Below, one piece after another: positions 6,588 through 12,452 of a stretch of 12,452 bases of DNA. The notes beneath the pieces were generated by a model. It saw only the letters and a list, made by a program, of their open reading frames with translations. It was not told the origin of the DNA and ran no database searches. The position numbers were made by a program, and so were the translations under genes. The DNA comes from Methanobacteriota archaeon (GTDB taxonomy: Archaea > Thermoplasmatota > Thermoplasmata > RBG-16-68-12): contig VBLR01000163.1 in the NCBI GenBank assembly GCA_005878665.1, forward strand, positions 1-12,452, given 5' to 3'. Each line of letters opens with the position of its first letter. The first letter of the stretch is position 1.

Positions 6588-7214
6588 TTATGTCGGGACG
6601 TTTCGGGGGCCCGCGGGCTTCTCGGTAGACGGAAGACCGCGCTTTGATTCGACTGACACGCCCTCGTTCGCGGCCGTCTTGGGTGCGTTGGAGAACTCGA
6701 GGACCACCGCGTTCTCCTGAGGTTCCGTCCGAATCCCTCGGCCGCCGAGGTCCGCGAATAGGGCGCGCGCCACCTCCTCGTAGAACAAGGAGTACTTGTG
6801 GCCGCTGCCGTGTCTCAAGACGATGACGGTCCGCGAACCGTCTCGCTTTTCTTCGTACTCAAAGGCCCTCGTGTATCTCGATGCGAGCTTGGGTATGACC
6901 TGCAGTACCGTCTCCAGGTCCAGATGCTTGAACATGAACGTCGTGAACGCTCGATAGACGTCCTCTCCCGCCCACCGGCCGAGCTCTCGCACCTCGTCCT
7001 CGGAGAGGAGACCGATCATTCGTGAGAGGGCTTCCTTCGGCATCGCGGTGAACCCGAACCGATCGGCGTACATGTCCCATTCGACAAGCCGTCGGAGGGC
7101 TTTGTTTGCCAGAAAACTGACGGTGACGCCTTCCCGCTCCGCCAATTCGCGGAGCTGCCTGTCGACCGTGTCATCGATGCGAAATGCGCGCGTCGTGGTC
7201 TTTCGACCTTGCAT
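6588..7214 (-). CDS. Ribbon-helix-helix (CopG-like) regulator with an unrecognised C-terminal domain
   Basis: This is a 208-residue probable DNA-binding regulator. The N-terminus has the ribbon-helix-helix pattern: a strand (TTRAFRI, 7-13), helix A (about 15-28), then helix B (TVSFLANKALRRLVE, about 31-45). Such domains bind DNA as dimers through the paired strands. The middle is helical (about 50-115). Residues 129-174 form a strand-helix-strand unit around HGSGHKYSLFYEEVARALF, which may be a ligand-sensing or oligomerisation domain; I cannot name it. The tail from about 176 is likely disordered. ATG 7212-7214 is chosen because the DNA-binding strand follows directly. It diverges from a winged-helix gene across a 248-base gap, so either protein could act on the shared region. 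The neighbouring aminopeptidase converges on it 55 bases away, with nothing recognisable between. Confidence 0.8.
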   Translation of the reverse strand: MQGRKTTTRAFRIDDTVDRQLRELAEREGVTVSFLANKALRRLVEWDMYADRFGFTAMPKEALSRMIGLLSEDEVRELGRWAGEDVYRAFTTFMFKHLDLETVLQVIPKLASRYTRAFEYEEKRDGSRTVIVLRHGSGHKYSLFYEEVARALFADLGGRGIRTEPQENAVVLEFSNAPKTAANEGVSVESKRGLPSTEKPAGPRNVPT

Positions 7215-7462
7215 CTTCGGTATCCCACGCGGGACCGGGAGGGGGTCGGTGAAAGTGAAGAATGTTTGCGTTCAATTATCAGTTCCGACTCGCCATATGA
7301 CACCGCGCACAATGTGATGCGATGCAAACGTGATGGCTATCTCGGGTCCGTGCGATACCCCGGTCGGACATGACCCACCTGGTCCGCCACGCCACGAGGC
7401 CCAGAATCACTGCGAGCCGCGCCGGCGCCGATGCGGGACCATTGTCCAAAGGAGACGCCTCC
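7215..7462. other. Divergent intergenic region between two predicted regulators
   Basis: This 248-base gap must hold promoters for both flanking genes. A minus-strand TATA-like ATAATTGA lies at about 7271-7278, fitting a 35-base leader for the ribbon-helix-helix gene. No strong plus-strand TATA is evident. Small repeats are visible: GTTTGC (7265-7270) is inverted as GCAAAC at 7324-7329, and ATGCAAAC at 7322-7329 recurs at the start codon of the winged-helix gene (7463-7470). Short ORFs here have no coding character. No RNA gene was recognised. Confidence 0.45.
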
Positions 7463-8029
7463 ATGCAAACTCCTCATGTGCGTGAAACTGCCTGGAATGG
7501 AAACAACCGAACCTTCGCCTGGGACCACCTGAAACTCGCCCACACCCTCTTGGACCCCGAGGCCCTCGAGATCTTCCGGTCAACTGCTACGGAAGAGGTG
7601 ACGGCGTGGGATCTGAGCCGTCGTTGCGGAATGTCGCTCGGTCGGTGCTATCGGTGGTTGCGCCGGCTCGAGTCCCTGGGGCTCATCGTTTCGCGGGAAG
7701 GCCGCCCCCAGAGCAGCGGAGTGCCCCCCCGGCGGTACCGATCGGCGCTGCAGTCGATCGGCGTGAGCCTCGCGGACGACCAGATTCGGACCCGCATCGC
7801 GGTGAGGGAGGGCTCGAGCCCCCTCGTCTCGGAGTGCGTCACGACGATCGAAGGTTCCGACATGATTCAGGTTCCGGGTGCTCGTTCGCGGCACCGGAAG
7901 GGTGGCGCGGAACAAGTCCACTTCATCGACCCGCCGAAGTCGATGCGCGCCGTTCGACGCAACCTCCGGATTAACCTCCCGGCGTTCCTAGAAGAAGAAC
8001 CCCTCTCCCGCCTTCCGGAGCGCCGGTGA
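7463..8029 (+). CDS. Winged helix-turn-helix transcriptional regulator (ArsR/MarR-like fold)
   Basis: This is a 188-residue protein whose N-terminal half is a winged helix-turn-helix. It has a first helix LDPEALEIFRS (30-40), HTH VTAWDLSRRCGM then SLGRCYRWLRRLESLGLI (46-75), and a wing VSREG through PPRRYRS (76-94). The last part looks like the common arrangement in which a strand ends in a readable tyrosine, as in ArsR-like archaeal regulators. Residues 105-188 are basic and largely disordered in appearance, with no ligand domain I recognise. ATG 7463 is chosen over the upstream in-frame start at 7370 because GGAGA (7451-7455) precedes it by seven bases and the extra residues lack protein character. 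Its stop (TGA) overlaps the GTG of the following TPR gene, so the two are co-translated. The target is unknown; the divergent regulator or its own operon is likely. Confidence 0.8.
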   Translation: MQTPHVRETAWNGNNRTFAWDHLKLAHTLLDPEALEIFRSTATEEVTAWDLSRRCGMSLGRCYRWLRRLESLGLIVSREGRPQSSGVPPRRYRSALQSIGVSLADDQIRTRIAVREGSSPLVSECVTTIEGSDMIQVPGARSRHRKGGAEQVHFIDPPKSMRAVRRNLRINLPAFLEEEPLSRLPERR

Positions 8030-8391
8030 GGTCCATGCAAGCCGGCGAGCTTCAGAAACACGCGGTCCGCCAACCCGTCCAGATCGTCCCGACGCCGGCA
8101 GATCGGGAAGTCGTCCAGGCCGCGCAACATCGACTCTTGGAGGACCCGGGAGATGCCGACGCGCTGTTCGCCGTCGCGGCCTGGGATGAGATCGTCGGCG
8201 ACCTGGACAATGCGATGGACTTGTTGAATCGGCTCGTGTCTAAGGAGCCGGACTACCCCGGTGTCTGGTGGCTGCGCGCTCGGGTCTTGAAGGAGATGGG
8301 ACGGGAACGCGATGCGATTGCATGCGAACGGATTGCCCGGATCTATGCCGAGCCCGAGCTGCCCGAATGCGTGCGCAAGTTCCCGTTTTGA
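8026..8391 (+). CDS. Small TPR-repeat protein
   Basis: This 121-residue soluble protein has two tetratricopeptide repeats, about residues 41-74 and 75-108. The spacing of small and aromatic residues is typical (DALFAVAAWDEIVGDLDNAMDLLNRLV, then PGVWWLRARVLKEMGRERDAIACERI). TPRs mediate protein-protein contacts, so an adaptor role is likely. Its 4-base overlap (GTGA) with the winged-helix gene implies coupled translation and perhaps a direct partnership with that regulator. GTG 8026-8028 is chosen because GGAG (8017-8020) lies five bases ahead. ATG 8035 is an alternative, but GAGG lies only three bases before it. A partner could only be guessed from context. Confidence 0.8.
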   Translation: MRSMQAGELQKHAVRQPVQIVPTPADREVVQAAQHRLLEDPGDADALFAVAAWDEIVGDLDNAMDLLNRLVSKEPDYPGVWWLRARVLKEMGRERDAIACERIARIYAEPELPECVRKFPF

Positions 8392-8507
8392 GCTCATTTC
8401 GGGCGTAAGGTCGTACGGTCAAACGGCTCCGCCCGGCGAACCGCGGTGAAACGGCCATTCGAGCTGGACGCCCCGGGACATCACCGCTGCCGGCCCTCGC
8501 CGCAGTG

Positions 8508-8517
8508 AGGCTTAAGT
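8508..8517 (+). promoter_or_regulatory. Possible TATA-like element for the HExxH protein gene
   Basis: AGGCTTAAGT is centred about 29 bases before the GTG at 8542, consistent with a leaderless transcript. The purine-rich GGGAGGA at 8518-8524 is too far from either GTG to be a normal ribosome site. The rest of the 150-base gap after the TPR gene shows only a loose 7-bp inverted repeat (GCGGTGA near 8443, TCACCGC near 8480). Confidence 0.35.
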
Positions 8518-8541
8518 GGGAGGATTTCATCGAGTCCGCTT

Positions 8542-9042
8542 GTGGCCGTGTCGATCAACCGCAAGCTCACCGCCGGACGGTGGCCGATCGTCAAAGTCTT
8601 CCCGGGCCTGGATCGGGACGCCCACTTCAGACGCCTCTTTGACAACGATGGCTTGCGAGAGACGGTCCTGAAGGACACGCTGATTCACCTGATCCCGGAA
8701 GATGCCTACGCGTACATCGATGACGAGAAGGGGCACGTCGTGGTCGGCCTGTATTATCTGCAGAGCGGGGAGGAGCGAACGCTCTATCTCGACATCCTTC
8801 ACGAGCTCGTCCACATTCGGCAGTGGCACGAAGGAAAGAAGCTCTGGGATCGTCGCTACAATTACGTCGACCGGCCGACCGAGGTCGAAGCCTACAAGTT
8901 CGCCGTGGAGGTCGGTCGCAAGCTCGGGATGTCGGACCGGGAGATCGCGGACTATCTCCGAGTCGAGTGGACGAGCCGCGAAGAACACGAACGTCTGTGT
9001 CGTCGACTCGGTGTCCGTTTGACCGATTCCCGTGCCCACTAG
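8542..9042 (+). CDS. Small HExxH zinc metallopeptidase-like protein
   Basis: This is a 166-residue protein with a zincin core: HELVH at 87-91 (H87 and H91 as ligands, E88 as catalytic base) at the end of a strand-helix unit YLDILHELVHIRQW. The glutamates in RPTEVEAYKFA (E114 or E116) are likely the third ligand, the gluzincin pattern. An upstream helix and strands (about 45-72) supply the active-site edge strand. There is no signal peptide, so it acts in the cytoplasm. The overall plan resembles small stand-alone zincins such as the ImmA/IrrE class, but I cannot place it in a named family. GTG 8542 is used as the start; GTG 8548 is two codons on and equally possible. Gap lengths of 150 and 67 bases to its neighbours suggest a separate transcript. 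Confidence 0.75.
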   Translation: MAVSINRKLTAGRWPIVKVFPGLDRDAHFRRLFDNDGLRETVLKDTLIHLIPEDAYAYIDDEKGHVVVGLYYLQSGEERTLYLDILHELVHIRQWHEGKKLWDRRYNYVDRPTEVEAYKFAVEVGRKLGMSDREIADYLRVEWTSREEHERLCRRLGVRLTDSRAH

Positions 9043-9109
9043 ATCCGGCCTGACGATGCGTCCTGGAAAGGGTCAAATCGACCGAGGCCGTTTCGCGCGA
9101 CGGGAGACC

Positions 9110-9445
9110 ATGGCCACCGTCACCTTCGAGGATTTTCAGAGGATCGAAATGCGCGTCGGTCGGATCGTTGCCGCCGAGGACTTCCCCGAGGCGCGCAATC
9201 CGTCGTACAAGCTCCGAGTCGATTTCGGGTCCCACGGCGTGCGCAGGTCCTCTGCCGCAGTCCAACCGTGGTACCACCGCGACGATCTGATCGGTCGGCC
9301 GGTCGTCGCGGTCACGAACTTTCCGTCGCGCCAGATCGGTCCGTTCATGTCGGAGGTCCTTTGTCTCGGGGCGGTCCAGACGGATCGACGGGTCATCCTG
9401 CTCCGCCCGGACTCGGAGGGAGAGCTCGGTGCTCGGATCGCATGA
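9110..9445 (+). CDS. csaA: CsaA-type tRNA-binding-domain protein
   Basis: This 111-residue single-domain protein of the EMAPII/Trbp111 OB fold is close to CsaA. Family signatures run end to end: FEDFQRIEMRVGRI (6-19), FPEARNPSYKLRVDFG (25-40), RSSAAVQPWY (46-55), LIGRPVVAVTNFPSRQIGPFMSEVLCLGA (60-88), and a C-terminal LLRPDSEGELGARI. CsaA homologues form dimers and bind tRNA-like or unfolded-protein substrates; a chaperone or tRNA role is known in bacteria but not settled for archaea. The ATG at 9110 is preceded by CGGGAGA. The upstream in-frame start at 9032 overlaps the previous gene and adds non-conserved residues, so it is rejected. It is the first gene of a tight three-gene unit, overlapping the NUDIX gene by 17 bases. 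Confidence 0.92.
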   Translation: MATVTFEDFQRIEMRVGRIVAAEDFPEARNPSYKLRVDFGSHGVRRSSAAVQPWYHRDDLIGRPVVAVTNFPSRQIGPFMSEVLCLGAVQTDRRVILLRPDSEGELGARIA

Positions 9446-9920
9446 TCCTGCGCGAGAATTCCTCGTCCGCGCCTGCGGCATCCTGGTCCACGATCAATCC
9501 GTTCTCGCCCAGGAGGCGGACGATGGCCGAGGAGGCAAGAGTTACGCACTCCCCGGAGGCCATCTCGAATTCGGAGAGAGTCTCGCGGAGTGCATGAGCC
9601 GCGAAATCTACGAGGAGACCGGACTCAACGTCGAAGCCGAGAAGCTGGTGTACGTCCACGAGAACTTCTATTCCCTGAAAGGCGTGACGACTCACGAAAT
9701 CGGGTTCTACTTCCTCGTCGATCTGAATTCCGAGTTCCCCATGCCCGACAAAGCCGGATACATTCCGAGCCGCGAATCACACATCCGCATGCGACTCCTT
9801 CCACTCCCGGGCCTTCCCGCGGTCGCCTTGATGCCCCCATTCCTCCGCGCCGAGCTCCCCGGCGATGCCCGTGAGCATTTCGCCCATCCGACCCGTCATC
9901 TGATCACCCGGGAGGAGTGA
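9429..9920 (+). CDS. NUDIX hydrolase
   Basis: This is a 163-residue hydrolase for nucleoside diphosphates linked to another moiety (X). The NUDIX box is complete: G44, E50, R58, E59, E62, E63 and G65 fit GX5EX7REUXEEXGU, which binds the metal and places the catalytic water. The segment ahead (FLVRACGILVHDQSVLAQE, 11-29) is the expected first strand pair. The substrate cannot be read from sequence: ADP-ribose, oxidised nucleotides and NADH are all possible. GTG 9429 is chosen because GGAGGG lies about seven bases upstream, inside the csaA coding sequence. The start overlaps csaA and the stop TGA shares its final base with the ATG of the GNAT gene, so translation is coupled on both sides. Confidence 0.93.
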   Translation: MLGSHDPAREFLVRACGILVHDQSVLAQEADDGRGGKSYALPGGHLEFGESLAECMSREIYEETGLNVEAEKLVYVHENFYSLKGVTTHEIGFYFLVDLNSEFPMPDKAGYIPSRESHIRMRLLPLPGLPAVALMPPFLRAELPGDAREHFAHPTRHLITREE

Positions 9921-10354
9921 TGCTGGCGATTCGAATCCGTCCCCTGCGACAATCCAACTACGACGCGATGATCGAGCTATTCCAGATGTCTGGCCTGAAC
10001 CCGAAGACCAAGGGACGGGACAGCCCTCGGATGTTCGCCGAACAACTGCGCCGGAACCGCGGCGCATACCTGGGCGCCTTCGATGGAGGGCGACTCGTGG
10101 GCACGGTCTTGGGGACGAACGACACGCGCAAGGCCTGGATCAACCGCCTCGCGGTCCATCCCGAATATCGTCGTCGGGCGATCGGGGCCCGCCTCGTACG
10201 GGAGTGCGAGCGCGTCCTCCGAAAGCGAGGACTCGAGATGTTCGCCGCGCTGATCGAGCCTGACAACGTAGGGTCGGCCGCGTTCTTCCGGTCGCTCGGG
10301 TACGACATCCTGCCGATCCTCTATGCGCGAAAGAAACGGCGCGAAAGCGTCTAA
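9920..10354 (+). CDS. GNAT family N-acetyltransferase
   Basis: This is a 144-residue acetyl-CoA-dependent N-acyltransferase. The core is visible: strand and turn AYLGAFDGGRLVGTVLG (49-65), acetyl-CoA-binding motif A RLAVHPEYRRRAIGARLV (76-93, with Ala for the first Gly of the usual RxxGxG/A loop), and motif B AFFRSLGYD (121-129). This layout resembles small archaeal GNATs such as RimI-like or AAC-type enzymes, but the acceptor amine is unknown. ATG 9920 overlaps the NUDIX stop by one base (TGATG). GGAGG at 9911-9915 is four bases ahead, which fits better than the GTG at 9917. Its TAA (10352-10354) overlaps the TAG of the convergent kbl gene (10351-10353). Confidence 0.92.
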   Translation: MLAIRIRPLRQSNYDAMIELFQMSGLNPKTKGRDSPRMFAEQLRRNRGAYLGAFDGGRLVGTVLGTNDTRKAWINRLAVHPEYRRRAIGARLVRECERVLRKRGLEMFAALIEPDNVGSAAFFRSLGYDILPILYARKKRRESV

Positions 10355-11541
10355 GCAATGACTTTCAATTCCTTCCCGATTTTCTCGTAGGCGGCGAGCG
10401 CTTCGTCGAGATCCTCCCGCCGCAGCCCCGCATTGACGATGTTCCGGATCCGAGCCCGGTCCTTGGCGACCATCGGATAGATGATCGGCAACGCGAAGAC
10501 GCCTTCCTCGAAGAGGCGTTCGCTGAATCGTTTGGCGGTCGCCGAGTCCCCGAGCATCACCGGCGTAATCGGCGTCTCGCTCCGTCCGATGTCGAATCCC
10601 ATCGAGACGAGTCGTTTCTTGAAGTACTTCGTGTTGGCCCAGAGCTTCTTGACGTGGCGGGGCTCCGTCTCGAGGACGTCGATCGCCGCGGTGCAGGCCG
10701 CGGCCACGGCCGGCGGGTGGGAGCCGCTCAAGAGCCACGTCCTCGATTTGTTGAGGGCGTAGTTCCTCAGGTCGCTCGACCCAGCGACGTATCCTCCCAC
10801 GACGCCGAGGGCCTTGGAGAACGTTCCCAGTTCGATCTGGATTTTCTCCTCCACGTGGAAATGAGACGCGACGCCCCGGCCCCCATCGCCGAGGACGCCT
10901 TCCCCGTGCGCATCGTCGACGTAGATCATCGCGCCGAATTCCTCGCCGACCCGAGCGATGTCGCCCACGGGTGCGATGTCGCCGTCCATCGAGAACACGC
11001 CATCCGTGATGATGAGGATCTTCTTCGCCCAGCTATCGACCTCCTTGAGAGCCCGCTCGAGGTCCCCGACGTCGCAATGTCGGTAGATCACCCGTTGGGC
11101 CTTCGTCAGGCGGACCCCGTCGATGATGCTCCCGTGGTTCAGCTCGTCCGTCAGGATCGCGTCGCCTTCTCCCGCGAGCTGAGGAATGAGTCCCGCATTT
11201 CCCGCGAAGCCGCTCATGTAGAACAAGGCCGCCTCCCGACGCTTGAAGCGCGCGATCCGCCGCTCGAGTTCCTCGTGGAGGTCCAAGTTGCCCGCAATCG
11301 GCCGGACGCTCCCGCTCCCGGCGCCATGGGTCTTGACCGCCTCCCGGGCGGCCCGCTTCACCTTCGGGTGGTTCGAGAGATTGAGGTAGTTGTTCGAACA
11401 GAGCATGATGACGCTCTTGCCATCCACCACGCTGCGCGGCGCGGAGGGCCCCTGAAGGACCCGGAGTTTCCAGTCGAGGCTCTGCGCGACGAGCGCCTCG
11501 TACTCCGCGCGCATCCACGAGGTCGGGTCCCGCTTCGACAT
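10351..11541 (-). CDS. kbl: Glycine C-acetyltransferase (2-amino-3-ketobutyrate CoA ligase)
   Basis: This PLP enzyme converts 2-amino-3-oxobutanoate plus CoA to glycine and acetyl-CoA, the second step of threonine breakdown. The 396 residues match the family length (about 395-400). Alpha-oxoamine synthase landmarks are present: SNNYLNLSNHP (49-59), GAGSGSVRPIAG (73-84), H136 in DELNHGSIIDG, VDDAHGEGVLG (208-218), and the PLP lysine K243 in GTFSKALG. The closely related 8-amino-7-oxononanoate and 5-aminolevulinate synthases share this fold, but adjacency to tdh makes Kbl the clear choice. ATG 11539-11541 follows a GGAGGGG ribosome site contained in the end of tdh and lies two bases past the tdh stop. 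The apparent upstream extension of the frame runs antiparallel through tdh in another frame and is rejected. Confidence 0.95.
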   Translation of the reverse strand: MSKRDPTSWMRAEYEALVAQSLDWKLRVLQGPSAPRSVVDGKSVIMLCSNNYLNLSNHPKVKRAAREAVKTHGAGSGSVRPIAGNLDLHEELERRIARFKRREAALFYMSGFAGNAGLIPQLAGEGDAILTDELNHGSIIDGVRLTKAQRVIYRHCDVGDLERALKEVDSWAKKILIITDGVFSMDGDIAPVGDIARVGEEFGAMIYVDDAHGEGVLGDGGRGVASHFHVEEKIQIELGTFSKALGVVGGYVAGSSDLRNYALNKSRTWLLSGSHPPAVAAACTAAIDVLETEPRHVKKLWANTKYFKKRLVSMGFDIGRSETPITPVMLGDSATAKRFSERLFEEGVFALPIIYPMVAKDRARIRNIVNAGLRREDLDEALAAYEKIGKELKVIA

Positions 11542-11543
11542 CG

Positions 11544-12452
11544 TCACCCCTCCATCGGGAAGGCGACCTTGCCGCAGTTCCCGCTGCGCATCACGCCCAT
11601 CGCCTCGTTGTAGTCGTCCAGGGGGAACTTGTGCGTGAGGATCGGCTTCAGGTTCACGTTCCCGCTCTTCAGGAGTCCCCCCATCTGCATCCATGTCTTG
11701 TACATCAGGCGTCCATGGATCCCGAACATCGACAATCCCTTCGTCACGAACTCGGAGATGTCCAGGCTGAGCGGCTTTGGGAATAGTCCGAGGAGGTGGA
11801 TCCCGCCCGCCGGCCGGACGACGCGGATCGCCTGCTGGACCGCCGCCTCGCTCCCGGAGAATTCGAGCACCTCATCGACCCCCTCGCCCGCGGTCGCGTC
11901 CATCACCTCGTCGACCAGGGAATCTTCGGACCGCAGTACGAGGCTCGCTCCGACCTTGTTCGCGAGGTCCATCCGGTAGCGATTCTTGTGGCCGATCGCA
12001 ATCACCGTGCGGGCGGCCATGGCGCGGCAGAGCGCGACCGCCATCAAACCGATCGGACCGAGGCCGAAGATCGCGACCGACTTCCCGGGGACATTCGCGT
12101 TCGTGACCGTATAGACGGCGTTGCCGAGCGGATCCTGCATCGTGGCGAGATCGAGCGGAAGGTCGTCGTCGTTCACGATGACATTCGACGCGGGGACGGT
12201 CATGTATTGCGCGAACGACCCCGCGCGATCGATTCCCAGGATCGAGACGTTCTTGCACACGTGGGCGTTCCCCGTGCGACACATGTAGCACCGGCCGCAT
12301 GCGATGTGGCCCTCCGCGCTCACGTAGTCGCCTTTTCGGAGGCCCGTGACGCCGGACCCCAGTTTCTCGATGTGTCCGGCGAATTCGTGACCCTGGACCA
12401 ACGGCACCTTGATCCGTCGGGCAGCCCACGCGTCCCAATCGTAGATGTGGAC
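11544..12452 (-). CDS. tdh: L-threonine 3-dehydrogenase, N-terminus outside window
   Basis: This zinc- and NAD-dependent enzyme oxidises threonine to 2-amino-3-oxobutanoate, which kbl then splits. The visible 302 residues begin VHIYDWDAWAARRIK, a hallmark of Tdh, and contain GHEFAG (21-26; catalytic zinc His/Glu), four structural zinc cysteines at 52, 55, 58 and 66 (CxxCxxCx7C), and the Rossmann motif GLGPIG (131-136). Alignment of GHE with the E. coli enzyme, where that His is about residue 63, implies roughly 41 residues are missing, including the catalytic cysteine; full length would be about 343. The open frame continues through base 12452, so it is cut by the window edge, not broken. The promoter is also outside. 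Tdh and Kbl form a two-gene unit with translation likely coupled. Confidence 0.95.
   Translation of the reverse strand, partial: VHIYDWDAWAARRIKVPLVQGHEFAGHIEKLGSGVTGLRKGDYVSAEGHIACGRCYMCRTGNAHVCKNVSILGIDRAGSFAQYMTVPASNVIVNDDDLPLDLATMQDPLGNAVYTVTNANVPGKSVAIFGLGPIGLMAVALCRAMAARTVIAIGHKNRYRMDLANKVGASLVLRSEDSLVDEVMDATAGEGVDEVLEFSGSEAAVQQAIRVVRPAGGIHLLGLFPKPLSLDISEFVTKGLSMFGIHGRLMYKTWMQMGGLLKSGNVNLKPILTHKFPLDDYNEAMGVMRSGNCGKVAFPMEG

Noticed and set aside
7725..7732. Run of C residues in the winged-helix gene, as a possible frameshift
   Set aside because: The frame stays protein-like on both sides (wing strand with PPRRYRS), so no shift is needed.
8392..8541. Possible small RNA or terminator in the gap after the TPR gene
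   Set aside because: Only a loose 7-bp inverted repeat with a long spacer, no U-tract and no conserved RNA motif seen.
10654..11613. 319-codon plus-strand frame over kbl
   Set aside because: It is antisense to a gene whose PLP motifs and operon position are unmistakable.
1..12452. CRISPR array, insertion sequence, tRNA or rRNA
   Set aside because: No regularly spaced repeats, transposase motifs, terminal repeats, cloverleaf or rRNA sequence were found when reading through.

Overview
The window is an ordinary, densely packed stretch of a high-GC archaeal chromosome. The archaeal assignment rests on a full-length transcription factor B, an archaeal-type adenosine-specific kinase, TATA-like boxes about 25 bases ahead of several starts, and a mix of leaderless and Shine-Dalgarno starts with frequent GTG initiation. 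A Thermoplasmata-like euryarchaeote is my best guess at lineage, from general gene style only. I see no mobile element, CRISPR array, tRNA or rRNA.

Layout. Bases 1-409 (minus) hold the N-terminal part of an ABC transporter ATPase whose in-frame start appears to be ACG rather than ATG. Next comes TFB (579-1493, minus) with its own promoter. A two-gene minus-strand unit follows: an adenosine-specific kinase (2397-2888, apparently leaderless) and a class II glutamine amidotransferase (1658-2395), one base apart. A small possible winged-helix protein (2994-3308, plus) converges, one base apart, on an unrecognised 168-residue protein (3310-3816, minus). An 857-residue M1 aminopeptidase with C-terminal HEAT repeats and a coiled coil fills 3959-6532.

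From 6588 to 8391 two predicted regulators face away from each other across a 248-base gap: a ribbon-helix-helix protein (minus), and a winged-helix protein (plus) whose stop overlaps the start of a small TPR protein. A compact HExxH metallopeptidase-like protein follows (8542-9042). Then comes a tightly overlapped trio: a CsaA-type tRNA-binding-domain protein, a NUDIX hydrolase and a GNAT acetyltransferase (9110-10354). The GNAT stop codon overlaps the stop of the convergent kbl gene (10351-11541). That gene is downstream of, and two bases from, tdh (11544 to past the window end).

Functionally, tdh and kbl form the standard two-step threonine catabolic route to glycine and acetyl-CoA. The kinase/amidotransferase pair and the CsaA/NUDIX/GNAT trio look co-transcribed, but their shared roles are not evident. 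I found no clear candidate for a new multi-gene system. The best leads are the ACG start with its structured leader, the two-regulator/TPR cluster, the M1-HEAT architecture and the two unrecognised short proteins.
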